DNA from: Acorus gramineus
Lineage: Eukaryota; Streptophyta; Magnoliopsida; Acorales; Acoraceae
Assembly (NCBI GenBank): GCA_030737835.1
Contig: CM060850.1
Span: 21,757,615 to 21,821,614 of the forward strand
Reading direction: 5' to 3'
DNA length: 64,000 nucleotides
Below, in pieces: positions 35,310 to 47,839 of the stretch. The position numbers and the translations under genes are program-made. The notes beneath the pieces are model-generated. The model saw only the letters and a list, made by a program, of their open reading frames with translations, ran no database searches and was not told where the DNA came from. Each line of letters opens with the position of its first letter. Within the stretch, counting starts at the first letter, position 1.

Positions 35310-36200
35310 GGAAATGCGACAAGTGTCAGCGATTCGGTCTGCAGATTCACCGACCAGCCGGGGATTTCAATACACTGTCAAGTCCTTGGCAGTTTGCTCA
35401 ATGGGGGTTCGATATAATCGGACCTATGCCCTTGGCGCCTTCCCAGAAGCGATTCCTCCTGGTCGCCACTGACTATTTCATCAAATGGGTAGAGGGTGTG
35501 GCCCTGGCTAGGATCTGCGACGTTGAAGTGCGAAGTTTCCTTTGGAAGGAGATTGTGTGTCGGTTCGGGGTACCAAACACCATAATCTCTGACAACGGAA
35601 CACAATTCGATGATGCCACCATGAGGTAGTTTTGCGAGGAGTTGGGTATAAAACACCTTTTATCCTCTCCACGCTACCCCTAAGGAAATAGTCAGGCAGA
35701 GATCACCAATCGTACCATCCTGGACGGGATCAAGAAGCGGCTCGACGTGGCCAAAGGCAGCTGGGTGGACGAGCTTCCCTCGGTGTTATGGGCATACCGC
35801 ACCATGGCGTGAAGGGATACAGGGGAGACTCCATTTTCTCTAGCTTTTGGTGTCGAGGCTTTGATTCCCATAGAGCTCCGGATCCTGATCTTTCGGATCG
35901 AGAACTTTGAGCCGCGGGTTAATGAGTAAGTTCTCACGTCTGACCTGGACCTGAGGGACGAGCGAAGGGAAGCAGCTTCCATCAGGATGGCAAACTATTG
36001 GAACCAGATCGCACAAAGCTACAACAAAATGGTTTCACGACGAAGCTTTCGAGTTGGAGACATGGTCCTTCAACAGGTATTCCCCGAATCCCAAAAACGA
36101 TCTGATGGTAAGCTCTGACCCAGTTGGGAGGGCCCGTATAAGGTCGTCAGACTAGGTCCCAAAGGAGCTTATTATCCCGAAAAAGTATTACTTTTGAAAT
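35290..36200 (+). pseudogene. gypsy integrase core and C-terminus
   Basis: The frame continues with C-D-K-C-Q-R-F, then the core residues D (GFDIIGPM), D (ISDNGTQFDD) and E ([11 protein letters not shown]), then [10 protein letters not shown] and a C-terminal segment with FRVGDMVLQQ and WEGPYKV. Stops lie at 35627-35629, near 35682 and near 35810. The last readable residues lead to a stop near 36200, after which no further sense-strand coding is seen before the 3' LTR. Confidence 0.87.
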
Positions 36201-37090
36201 AAAAGGTTTTTTCGCTTGTTTTCTATTCGTTATGCATATTTTATGTCAATGGAAGCCCGTTCGAGGTCGCGCGTGAACTTGGTTTCAAATAAAGCACTCT
36301 TGTAGAGAGGTCGCAAGATTAGCACTCTCGACAAAGAGGTCACGAGAATAGCTCTCCAAAGAGGTCACGAGAATAGCACTCTGCGGAGGTTGCACGTTGA
36401 TTTAGTTCAGGTCGGTCGGATGAGCACTCTTTGCGTAAGAGGTCATACTGGGGACGCCCCATCCATCGATAAGCACTCGAGTAAAAGGCACGAAACAGTG
36501 AGACACATAGGTTACACTCAAACGATGAGGTCGTTAAGAAGTACAAGCTTTCTCCTATGCTCACTCGGTCTCAAAGAGTCCTAGATCTATGACCAATCTT
36601 TGGAGGTCGCTAGGAAAGGACGAGCAGAATTAGTCCGCGGACTTAAAATTCTGAAAGGGTACTACCCTCTCGTCCTAAGCACTCCATCTTCAAAGCTCTC
36701 AAACGGGAGGAGAAGGAACGCACAAGATACCCTCACACGGCGAGGACAAAAAGAAGGATAATCTTCCCCTATGTTCACCTGGTCTCGAGGGCCCTCGGCC
36801 CTACGGAGGTCGCGATGACAGGATAAACAAGAGTTAGTCCATCGAGTAGGCACAAAACTCTATTATCACGACAATAAGCACTCCAAACATTCAGACCATG
36901 TGAAAAACAAGTAGACATGCAAAAGACAAGTCATTTATGAAAACATTGTTCTTTAGAAAATGTCTAGATTTGAGACCTATCATCAGGGCCAGAATCAGAA
37001 CCAGGAGGTATGCAAGGAGATACATTGTTGGATCTATCTTCATATCCTTGACGATATCCGCAATTATAGTTCTTTTCAACGCAAGTCGTC
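36201..37090. repeat. Non-coding spacer with GAGGTCRC repeats after gypsy pol
   Basis: Short diverged repeats of AGAGGTCACGAGAATAGC / AGCACTC (about 36300-36400, thinning to 36850). No gene. Such repeat-rich spacers between integrase and the antisense ORFs are usual in this branch. Confidence 0.55.
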
Positions 37091-37099
37091 AAAGAATTT

Positions 37100-39255
37100 G
37101 TGATCTCCTTCATCTGGTCCCTCATAGTTGTGAAGGCTTCTGCTCAACCCTTAGACAACCCATCCTCGAAAGCAGCAGCACAGTTGGCTTGAATCTCGCA
37201 AGCTTGACTTGCTGCTCTTGCGATTCACACATCAGGGCATCAACTCGCTTTTTTGCGTTGTGCGCCCGCAAGGAAAAGGAAGCCTGATCGAAAGATTGGG
37301 AGAGCTTCAGCTCGAGGAGCTCTCTCACTCGCTCTTCAGCAGCAACGGCCTGAACTTGAGCGGCGGACAAGTCTCGAAGAGCAGAAGATTCAGCGAGTTC
37401 TTCTACGATGCGAGCTCGCTTTGCAATCACAAACTGCTCCTCGACTAACTTCAACTATGCTTCTCTTCGATGGGCAAGTTCTTGAGCCGACTTCAAGAGA
37501 GCTTCAAACCTCATCGTATCCAGGATTCGCTCATTGAGCATCTGCCAGATGACAGAGTTCTGGAAGAAAATAATTAAAACCTTGAAGAAGGAGCTTCAAA
37601 ACAGAAGTTGAACACTTCGTTGTAAAAGCTCCAGCCTAGCTAGGTGAAAAGCGCCTCCGTCGTAGCCCAACGAGCACAGTCCAAGTCGCCCTCGAGAAGA
37701 CAGCCTCTGAGCTGAGTGTTGGCTAACTCTTTGCTGGCATGATCAACCAGAAGACCTCCTGAAGAAGTACCGGTCGAAGCTGAAGGAGCAGGAGCCGAAG
37801 GGGTTTCCAAGGATGCCGAATGAGGAACCCTAGCATCCGTGGCAGCATGGGAAGGAGCCACGGACGTCGGGACGGAGGGTGCATCCAAGCAAGGAGAGCC
37901 CGGAGAATCAATCGCAGTCGAAGCAACTGGTGGCGCCCCTTGGAGGAGAAGCCATGGCGGAAGTGGTCTCCAACATCTCGGCTGGGGGCACCTCCGACAG
38001 GGCAACAACCACAGGCACCGAGCCTGCCGCTGCAATTGAAGTAACCCCAGACGAGGGGGCTGAGGAAGCTATGGTCACCACCTCCTTGGCAAGGAAGGGG
38101 TCAATACAAGTTTCTCCAAATGAAACTCCGGAGGCAGCGACTAGAAGATCAGAGACAGGATCCGCAACCACCTCAATTTTTGGAGAAGAGGGAACCTCCA
38201 CCGTCTTTGGTACTCGAATGATTGTGGGACTTGGTGGGCATCTCTCTTCGTTGGAAGGCACGGGAAGATCGACAGCAGCCAAACTGACAGAACTCGAAGG
38301 CAAATCGCTCCCCGCAAGGGATGCCCAGGAGACATCCAGTAGGGCATTGACTCTGTCTATAGAGTCCGCCTCTTCGACCGGTGGAGCCGGGCGAGCAGCC
38401 TTAGTCCGCCGTTTCGAAGGAAATGCAACCTAGGCTTTTTCTTCAAAGCTGACTTGGCCTTGGGGGCAGCAGACCGCTCGCCCACTTCTTCGGAAACGAC
38501 AAGGGAAGAAGCTTCAGCGATGGCAGAGGATACATCAACTCCCGAGGACGAGCCGACAACCTTCGAGGAAGAACCAGGGGTCCTGGGTGCGGGGAGGTTG
38601 TGGATTTTACGAAAATCTTTTTCCTCCAGCTCTTGTGTCCTGACGATCTGATCGAACTTCACTACAGATGGGTCAGGGGTCGCACGCTCCAGATCATCTA
38701 TGGGAAGCAAACAAGATTCGTTAGCTGTGATGAGGAAGGATGAAGAGGTATAAAAGTTCGATGATTTATGTGCTCACCCAATTTCACCGGACGGAGGCGA
38801 CATGGCATCCTGGGCTCTTCACCCAGAATGGGGGTAGGAAACACCCAAGGACCACTCAACTGTCAGAAGAAGGAAGCTTTTTCAGGAGAGAAATAGCGCC
38901 GGGCCTCGCTCGCAGATAGTACGCGTGTTCTGACTTCCTCAAGTTGTAAAGATGGTAGATGTCATCAACCCTGAGCTGAAGCTGCAGCTTGCGATTGATC
39001 GTCACGACACACATCAAAACCCTTAACAGGTTGGGGGAGCACTGTGTCTGATGAAGCTTGAATCGGCGCCTGAAATCCTTGACCAGTTCAGGGAAGGGAA
39101 AAGAGAGAGAGCTTCTCAACATCTAAGAGGGATACATGAAAAGCTTCTCACCTAGTCCTTCAAATCGTCTATGGTTTTAAAAGAAGTGGGAGTGATGATG
39201 ATGGAATCTGAAATGGATAGCGAAGTCCGTGGCCTCTGGACAATGTCTATCGACA
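37100..39255 (-). pseudogene. gypsy antisense ORF 1 (broken)
   Basis: Read on the minus strand from an ATG near 39255. The N-terminal part (38856-39122) has F-P-F-P-E-L-V, S-P-N-L-L-R-V-L-M-C-V-V and L-R-A-R-P-G-A, matching antisense ORF 2. It is followed by an acidic/Ser-rich middle (38357-38710), an Ala/Pro/Val-rich stretch (37640-38303) and a Glu/Ala-rich probable coiled coil (37122-37454, LAESSALRDLSAAQ). Several frame changes break it. The function of antisense proteins in this branch is not established. Confidence 0.65.
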
Positions 39256-39991
39256 TGGTAGCACGAGAAGAAAAACGAGGAGAAGCAAAGTTTGAAAATG
39301 GAAAGGGGATTTGATTTTTGAATTCTCTCTCCTCTTCTCGTCAAGTGATGAGTACTTATAGGGACAGCTCTTCCTCGAGAGCTCCCCGCAATCATGACAA
39401 AAGCGCGAAAATCAAAATTATGGAAGATTTACCGCCGAAATCTTCTGCGGATATCGAGAGACAGCTGGCGTGAGAAATGAGGCGTCAGTTTCATCAAAAC
39501 GTGCAACTTACGTGGCAAGTCTATAATATGTTTATCTCCAACTTTCCACGCGGCCTTGTGAAAAGACAGATCGATGGGAGGATCGTTGCGACCAGATTGG
39601 CGCAATCAGAGAAATCTTGTTCGTAAAAGCTGGTCGCGAATCCGTTCATGAATCCTGCTCGTGGATCCTGTTCACGGAAGATCGTGGATATGACAAGGTA
39701 CTTCTATTCGTTCAAACGTGATTACTCCAATTATTTAATATGGGGTAATTACAAAGAAGATCGAGGTGCTTTGGCTTCTGGAGCTTTGCGGTTTACAAGT
39801 GGAAACGTACAACAAGGAGGGACAGTATGCAAATTACGTGAGTAGATAAAATAAGAGCAAGGTTGAGCAGAGAAAGTAATTTTTTATTAATTGATTGGAT
39901 AAAAATTACACAAAAAAAAAAGTATACAAGTTCAACTCTCTGTTCGGTCTTCTACTCGTCCCTTCCCACGAAGTCTCCTCTCCCTCGCAGC

Positions 39992-41218
39992 TTAATGCAG
40001 TCCGGGCAGCTCCTCGTTGCTCATCTCTCGAAAACCATGTGAGTGGTCGGCATAGCCCAAGCGGTAGCCGTTGATAAAGTCCAGAAAGCGATCTTCTTCA
40101 TCACCCTCACAAGCTTCGCGGAGAGACCGCAACTGATGGTCTATGGAGAGGGCAGTGGCATGAACTGAGGCTTGCAAATTCCTTGAAAGACCATCAGGAG
40201 GGAGGAGGACACCCTGAAGATGGTCTTCGGGAATAGGAGCAGCATCTGCCCCGGCACCTAGGGTCACCGGGGGCACCGTTGGTGGGGTGTCGACCTCCGT
40301 GCCAATGGTGGAAGGAACGGTACCCCTAGGGGCGGCAGAAGTCGAGGAAGACGATGAAGAAGAAGAAGCGGACGAGGAAGACGATCGAATGGCGGTTGAT
40401 GGAGATGGTGAGACAGAAGGCGGTGGCGATAAGGTTAAATCCACCGGTAGGGCAATGGAATTTGATCCAAAACCCAAATGGAAGAGCCTCAAAGAGCGCC
40501 GCCTCGCCCCATTGTGCGGAGCAGTTGGAGGAGGAACCAAACCGAGGCCATCGCCAGACTCAACCACACCAGCAAGAAACGTTGCAACGGGTGGAGCACG
40601 TCGCAGTTCCTCCAATCCAAGCAGCTCCCACCACGATCGGTCTGGATACTCCATCACCCGGGAGATGTCATCCATCTTCACCTCCTCGACCTCTAGTCTG
40701 GAGGCATCCACCATCGACTTTCAGGGATGGCACATATGGGAATGGGATGAATCTCAACCATCTAGCATCCAAGGATCCCGGACCCAGATTTGGAGGCTCT
40801 CCCAATCGTGGATATCACCCCAGGCCATGCCAAGGACCAGCTCTGGCGCCCTAGCTCGGCGGGAGATGTAGAAGGACGGGGACTGCCCAGAGGTTGAAGC
40901 CTTGACCTGATAGCTCCAACGAATCTCGGTCAAGCCCAGCTCAACTTCTGTCTTCTTCCCTAACGCGACCACATACATCAAGATGCGGTACACGTTGGGG
41001 ACGACCAAGATGGGATGGAGGCCAAAGAAATCAAGAAACTCAGCCACTAAGCGTGGTAGAGGAAGAGAAAGACCCCCATCCGTGAAATAACTCTGATGGA
41101 GGAAGACAGAGTCAAGGAAAAGGGTGGGGATCTCATCCTCAGACAACTCATCGATCGTGAAGTCTGAGGATACGCCCAACTCTCTGTGAAGGGATGCGGT
41201 AATGGCGGTTTTCTCCAT
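39992..41218 (-). pseudogene. gypsy antisense ORF 2 (nonsense-broken)
   Basis: From ATG 41218 the frame gives MEKTAITASLHRELGVSSDF, then L-P-L-P-R-L-V-A-E-F, V-P-N-V-Y-R-I-L-M-Y-V-V and WGDIHDWESLQIWV, to a stop near 40755. The same frame resumes at 40714 with basic and Ser-rich stretches (a run of serines near 40350-40390) and ends at 39992. With the stops removed it would be about 400 residues. The first 150 residues align with antisense ORF 1. This type of protein is found between pol and 3' LTR of Tat elements; its role is unknown. Confidence 0.7.
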
Positions 41219-41607
41219 GATAGGTGGCAAAGGAATTTTCAGAGCGCAAAGGAAGGAGGTGAGATGGGAAAAAGTACTTCCCACTCGACCTTTAAATACA
41301 GACGGGGTGACGCTTCGAGAAGACGGCAGCACTTATTCGCTGCAGACATCGAGGAGTAATCAATGCCAATAAAACGGGTATTCACGAAATCCGAAGGGGT
41401 GCTGACATTTGGATTTTCCAAACACCTTTAGAGGCCACGCGCCATCAAGGTTGAAGTAGCAAATCTGCCGTCAAATCCTGAACGGATTAGAGAATCCCAA
41501 GGAGACAGGCGACCAGATCTTTGACCCCCCGAAAGGTATGGAGGCGAGGTGATTTTTAATGATCTCCTGCTCTCTCGACAAGTCAAAAGAACAGGAGAGG
41601 GGGCATT

Positions 41608-42487
41608 TGTGGAGGTAAAAATCTTCACCGCGACACGTGTCATGTCAGGGATGACGTGTCAATCCGAGACAGATATGGGTCGCCTGTGAGACCTGTGAAT
41701 CTGAATCTGAATCCTTAATCATGATGACTCTCGAATGTGTCGACACGACTAAATCCAGGGTTTAGTCAGACAGTCAGGCAACTCACAAAAGAATATCACT
41801 GCGAGTAGTCTAAGGCACGACCAAACAAGAGGTCTGGTCGAGCGACCTTACTCCTAAAAAATGAGTAGTTTAAGGCACGACTAGACATGAGGTCTGATCC
41901 GGTCGACCTTATCCTCGCAAAACGAGCAGTCTAAAGCACGACCAGACAAGAGGTCTGGTCAGGCGAGCTTACTACTCAGGGACGAGCAGTCTAATGCACG
42001 ATCAGACACGAGGTCTGATTGGTCAACCTTACTCCTCGCAGACATACTATGAAACGTACGGGCGAGTATATCAAAGAGACCCCGAGCAAAATGGAGAAAC
42101 GGTCAGAAGACAACTAACGCCAGTAACTACCAAGTTGGCATTTAAGGCCCACTACCAGCAAAATGTGAGTAATCAAGAGCCAACGTGGAGCATAAACACT
42201 AGGGACGTTTCCCTGGAAAAAACCCAACTAAACACTTAGTGGCAAGGCAGTTACAAGGGTAATAAAGGAACTACATGTGACTTGATCCCCAAGGGGTACG
42301 TAGGCAGCCTATAAAGAGGTCGCGCGACAGTACTCTAAAGGCACAGTCAAACGCAGCCAGTCATTGAGTCATTTCTACACACCTAATCAGACAATCCCAA
42401 TCAAATACAGCAAAAAAATTCATATAGTTCAAGTTTATTTCCTAAAAGATTTACAAATTTAACTGAATGGGGAAAATATCCACCTCA
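41608..42487 (+). repeat. 3' LTR of the gypsy element
   Basis: 880 bp, starts TGTGGAGG and ends CCACCTCA. It contains four 60-bp hairpin units (A-B-C-D, about 41803-42035), without the duplicated B-C-D block of the 5' LTR. Confidence 0.9.
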
Positions 42488-42735
42488 TTGACATATTTAA
42501 ATATGGAACCTAGTTTGAGTGACTAATTGACACATGAGAGATGGAGTATTAAAATTATTTTTATTTTGTTTTTTATTTATTTTGCTTTTTTTTTCTTTCT
42601 AATTTTCATTTTTTTGAAACAAATGTTTTTTTGGAATGGTTAGTTCTTTGTTTTTCTTTCTTCCGGTTGTTTTTGAATATTTTTGCATCAAATTTTACTT
42701 TCTTTATCACTGTACTATATGATACCATTTTTTTT

Positions 42736-43270
42736 AGGGAAAAATCTAAATAACCCCCAGTAAACTGTCTGAAATACATATAACCCTTTAACTTTTTTTG
42801 AAATCCATATTATCTCTCGAAAACAGCTAGTAAATCCAAATAGCCTTCTGAATGAAATTTTCGTTGACAGATGATAAATATTTTATGAATATTTTGTGAA
42901 ATTTTCGTTGATAAATGATTAAAAACACAATATACTAAAAACTTCCTACAATGTGTTAAAAATGTGAAAAATCTTATGAAAATGATGATTTTACTCCTCT
43001 AAATAGATTATAAAACCCTATCGGGATGGGTAAAATCATCATTTATAAAGGATTTTTTATATTTTTAAACATTATATAATTTTTTTGATATACTGTGTTT
43101 TCATCCAGGGTTAACCAAACAGAATATTCATAAAATATTCATCATCTATCAACAAAAATTTTATTCAGGGGGTTATTTGGATTTACTAGATGTTTTTAAG
43201 AGGTTATATGGATTTCAAGAAAAGTCAGGGGGTTATATGAATTTCAGTTAGTTTAAAGGGGATTGTATCT
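42736..43270. mobile_element. MITE with long TIRs (GGGGTTATATGGAT family)
   Basis: About 535 bp. The first 160 and last 155 bases are imperfect inverted repeats (left ATCCAAATAGCCTTCTGAAT against right ATTCAGGGGGTTATTTGGAT). No coding frame. The same terminal phrase recurs at 49371, 51841, 53709, 57370 and 58840. Confidence 0.75.
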
Positions 43271-44054
43271 CAGTGCAGGATCTAGCTAGTTTGGCAAGGG
43301 TCCTTATTTGATGCATTTTTCAAAGATTTGATATGCCACATAATGTGGACCAACAAAGTCAGTTATTTGTGCCTTTCTGTTTCGAGGTTCATACAATGTG
43401 GAGCTTTAACAAGAGCAAAAAGGGCACAAGGCTAAAGATTTTTTTTTTAATTTTTAATTTTTTAATTTATTATTATTTTTTAATAAAATATAGGAACAAC
43501 AAAGAAACCTAGTTAGTCCAATCCAACAAGGTTTTAAAAAATTCTTATATGCAACTCCAATAATATATACTTCATTTAAAAAGATGGTACAAATTTCATT
43601 ATATAAAAGTATATACCTTAAGAAAAAAACATGTGAGTACTATATATATGACAATTGTTAGCTATAGAATGAAATTAAAGTTCCTATGCTTACAAGGAAC
43701 ACAACTAATGGTATAATAATATTGCTGTAAGATAATATCTGAATTGATGATTACAAATGCAGATTTGTTGCTGAGATTGTTATTCTATGATGATTTGGTG
43801 GGGATTGCTTTTATAATGATGATCAATGGTTATATAATACAGTGTATCGTCTAAAATTGGTGGAGCTGTTTTAAGTATTTATAAAATATTCAAAATCCAG
43901 TGAATAAAAAATTTAATCAATTATAGGTAAGCCTAAATTGATTTTGAGATGTGATAGAAAGAATATCTTATTATTTATATTGGGAAGAGTTGATTATTTC
44001 TTTTTATATATTAAGAATTCCATTATTGATCTATATCAATTTGGATAATCAATT
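43271..44054. other. Intergenic, AT-rich, nothing recognised
   Basis: No domain, LTR or inverted-repeat element was seen; only poly-T/poly-A runs (43440-43490). Confidence 0.5.
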
Positions 44055-44310
44055 TAATTATGAGCTCTGAGTTCTTTTTGCAGCCTCATACGCTATGATA
44101 ACGTAGTACATACAACACTATCATAGTATATGGGTCTTATCATAGTATATGACTTAATTTTTTTTTCATTATGAAAAAAAATACACTAATGTATCTCAGT
44201 ATATACTTCATTTCATATAACAGCATGCACTTCAAATGGTAAGTGTATGATTTTTTTTTAAAAAAAAAAACAAGATGGACTACAATTGGGGCTGCAATGG
44301 AGGCTGTGTT
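44055..44310. mobile_element. Best-preserved member of the ATTGGGGCTGCAATGG MITE family
   Basis: Contains TCATAGTATATG repeats, GAAAAAAAATACACTAATGT, a poly-T/poly-A hairpin and the end GGACTACAATTGGGGCTGCA. It serves to recognise the split copy around Copia-2 and the reverse copy at 628-1020. Confidence 0.55.
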
Positions 44311-46065
44311 TGTGTGTATCTTTTTCCTTTAATTATATATAACTATGATTATATTATAATGATAAAATTGTTCGGTTCTCTCCAGGCTATTTTCGCTGTG
44401 AAACAAAGTCATGATTTAAACGGATTTTAGATTTGAAAATCCAAAATAAACAAATAAATAAATAGGATGCAAAACACATTTAGTTTTTGCGCTTTCCAAT
44501 TTCACCTCCGCATTTCCAATGTAATAAATTAGTTTTTTAAAAAGCTATAAAAACTACTATTTTTAAAAATTGAGTTTAAAATTCAAAATTATAAAAATAT
44601 CTATTTCTTAATCTCACTCCAAATGGAGACTTAGGATCGATTAGATAACTTTTGTTCAAAATGAGAATTTCTCATTTTTTTTAAAGTGTAGTAATAGTAG
44701 CTTTTGTTGAAAGATAAATTTTATTGAAATGTTTAGAAATGAATACATAAATGAAATATTTCAAATGCAATTTTTCATAGTAGCGCCGAATGAGAATGAA
44801 GGTAAAACATTTCCTTAAAATAACTAAAAACTTTCTATTTTATATTAGATTTATTCTATAATATTCAAAAGGTTTATAACTATTTCTCTATATAAACAAA
44901 TATTAAATCAACGGTGGGGAGCCCCCACGGACCAGACGGCAGACGCGTGGCACCCGCTTGTGTCATGCGCGCGTGTAGTGTGTTTCGGTGGCCGGGCACG
45001 CGACCCCGTGCGCGCGCGCTTTAAGCCTGCGTGTGTGTCTATGTACATGTGGCGGGGTGGTTGTGCGCGGGCGTGTGCGTGCACGCGCGAGCACAAATGA
45101 TTATTTTGTGACTTTCACTTGCAATTGCGACCGTAGACTACTATACTCCAAAATGGGTGGCGTGCGCATATTTAGGAGAATGTGAGGGGGGTCCGAGCTA
45201 CAACAGAGAGGTCTCTCCATCAAATTTTTAGACCAACTAGAAGAGCACAAATAATGTAGTTATCAAAAAAATATGTACATATGTTTTGTGGTGTAGAGTC
45301 AATGGCTATTGAAAATTAATTAATTTTGTGAAATCCAATTAAAAAGTGAAAGACATTCCATTGTTTTTGTTTAATATGAAGACATTCCGAATTGCATCAT
45401 CTCGTAAACATTATTTAATTTTATTTTAGTTGGCATTCCAGGTTGTACAAATAGGCATTCCATCCATTCAATAGGGGGGAAAAACTTAAAGTCAATTTTG
45501 TTAAACTACAAGGCCGTTAATTCGAAGAGATACTCTGAGCGTTCGAAATAATAGAACAAATTTTATGAGCTTGAGTTTAAAAAATATTGAAAATTAAATT
45601 TTGTAATGCCTCGCCTCTTCTAACAGAATGAATGCCCCTTCTAATACAATGGATTTTACCTAATTCTATCTTGGCCCGTTTAGATGGAAGAAGAAAGGGG
45701 GATTTGAGTGGATAATGGTGAATATGAAATTTCTATTTTTTTGTGAGTGGAATAAACAAGTATTGCTATGCTAGATAAATATGAAATAAGGTTGTATAAC
45801 TATTCCAAGGATCCTTTGGAATTTGGTTATTCCACTTAAATATATGCTACTAGTTCGAGAGCTCACATATCAAATCACATTTTCACTTCTTATAAATTAG
45901 AGGGTCTCAAATATCAAATCACTTTTAAATAATTATCCACATTTTATTATTTCTTTATCTATAGCTTATTCACGATCAATCAAATAACAAAAACTTCATA
46001 ATTGCTTTTTCCAACGAGAAAAAATATACAACTAAAAATAAAAATTTATTACATTATTGTCCAGC
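44311..46065. other. Intergenic with a GC-rich island, no gene supported
   Basis: AT-rich except for 44910-45100, a patch of alternating CG/TG (GCGCGCGC, GTGTGTGT, GTGCGTGCACGCGCGAG). Its open frames on both strands are low-complexity. A patch near 45677 (GCCCGTTTAGATGGAAG) resembles the terminal sequence of the next element. Confidence 0.45.
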
Positions 46066-47318
46066 TAGCCCCTATTTGGGTAGAAGAATAGATAATGAAT
46101 AAAGTGGAACTATGGTGAATAACCTCAAAATTTCTATTTGTGTGTAAGGAATATGTATGTATAGTTATGCAAGGATAAGTGAGAATAAGCTGGTATTAGT
46201 ATTTTAGGTTCCCCTTTGAAATTTCACCAAATCTATTTTACTGATATAAGCTAGATAAATTCATATGTCAATCACCTATAATATACCTAAGGGTGGGACT
46301 AGATATGTCAACAGGTCGTGGGTCGACCCGAACCCGACCCGATAATAGACATACCCAACTCGGAAGACCTAAGAATAGATATGGACCTAACTCGAAGAAC
46401 ACGACAATCAAAACGGTCGGGTCTGGGTCCACCCCGACCCAATCCTATGGACCCAATTGACCCAATCCAAACACTATGTGATTTTTTTTATTATTTATGA
46501 TCCAACCCAACATTTTTATAACTAAATATTGAATAATCCCCTAAAATTTTAAGGATTTGAAAATATTTTTATAATTTTTGACTTCATGTAAAAGTAGAAT
46601 AATTCAAATCGCATTTCAAATGCGTCCTTATATAACATAAAATCAAAACAATGAAAAATTATTTATAATACAATAGACTCTTTTAATTCAAGCTCATCAT
46701 ATAAAACTAGAAATGAAAAAATCTAAACAAGGAAAACGTGATCTCCATCACCCCAATGTGTAGTGCTCTCTCTCTCTCTCTCTAAATGAAAACTATCCTC
46801 ACCTTCCTCTTTTCCTCCTCTTCCTTCTTTTTCTCAAACCCTTTATTTTCTTCCCTCAAAAAAGAAGGCAAGAGTAAAAAAAAACAGCCCTTAAGAAGTT
46901 TCTCGACCTCTCTAAGTCCGACCTACGCCTATCAGTGGGTCGACCCGGCCCCGATAAAAGACGTAAAATACCGACCCGAAAGACCTGAGACCCGATATGG
47001 ACCAGACCCGAAGGACCTGACAATCAAAATAAGTTGGGTCTGGGTCCACCCCGACCTGTGGACCCACTAACAGGGCTAGATAGGACCCACATTAAAATTA
47101 TTTTTTCACCATTTCTAGATCATATATTATCTACATCTTATTCACATTTTATATATAATTTATCTATAGTCAATCAACCAATAAATTTTTTGTTATTACG
47201 ATTCCCAATGAAAAAAACTAAAAACACAACTAAACAAAAAATGATTTATTATATATATCAATATTAGAATAATCATCTAGTCTAAAATAACTTATATTGT
47301 TATCTAAACGGGGGTTAA
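46066..47318. mobile_element. Candidate TIR element with two hAT-like GGGTCCACCCCGACC patches inside
   Basis: Left TAGCCCCTATTTGGGTAG and right (reverse complement) CTTAACCCCCGTTTAGATA are imperfect inverted ends, related to the MITE at 27226. Inside, 46305-46455 and 46920-47080 carry GACCCGACCCG / GGGTCTGGGTCCACCCCGAC, the signature of the MITE at 13239. This may be a nested insertion. No transposase. Boundaries are uncertain. Confidence 0.35.
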
Positions 47319-47839
47319 GTTTGTTAATGTGAGTGGATCTTAAGCATAGTCCTATGAACATTTTCAAATGTTTAAAAAAGTACTCTGATTGGATACCTCC
47401 TATATCCATTGGTTGAATACACTTTTATTTGTCGGACTGTGCGTTTGGTACATTAAAATTCTAGATATTGAGTTAATCTAAATGATTTATCATTATTAAA
47501 ATTTTCATCCTAGTTGTTTTTTTTTATATATATATGAGGGACTCTCCGTGACTGACCTTACGGCCAAGCTGAGAAAGCTACTTTCACCTGTTTGTCCCTG
47601 GTCCGATAGAAAATTCTTTTGAATTTCGCCTAACAAATAGAAGGTATGACACAGCGCCAAGACTCGAATCTAAGACCTACCGTTAACACAGGTAAGCTCT
47701 GAACTGTTGAATTTCATCCTAGTTGTTGCCATTGCATTCACATCTAACACATAATTTTTTTACGTGTATTTCTTATACTTTTGTTTTTTTTTTTTACTAA
47801 AAGGCCCCAAACAAGGACAAGTTTACTTATATATCAAAA

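Larger units (their letters stand above)
29554..42487 (+). mobile_element. Ty3/gypsy LTR retrotransposon, Tat-type, 12.9 kb, with antisense ORFs
   Basis: LTRs 29554-30614 and 41608-42487 end CCACCTCA. The 3' LTR starts TGTGGAGG and the 5' LTR TATGGAGG. Flanks TTGAT and TTGAC form a 5-bp target duplication with one transition. TTTGGCACCGTCTGTGGGA after the 5' LTR is the primer-binding region, and AGGAGAGGGGG before the 3' LTR the polypurine tract. Order: gag, protease, RT, RNase H, a second archaeal-type RNase H, integrase, then 5 kb with antisense ORFs. The second RNase H and the antisense ORFs are marks of the Tat/Ogre branch. Many stops and frameshifts make it inactive. Confidence 0.93.

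Noticed and set aside
40287..40871. Plus-strand open frames opposite antisense ORF 2
   Set aside because: Acidic and basic low-complexity shadows of the Ser-rich minus-strand ORF; the minus frame shows homology to antisense ORF 1.
44988..45185. Cys/Arg-rich frame in the GC island at 44.9-45.1 kb
   Set aside because: Derived from alternating CG/TG simple sequence; both strands are open and neither has a domain.
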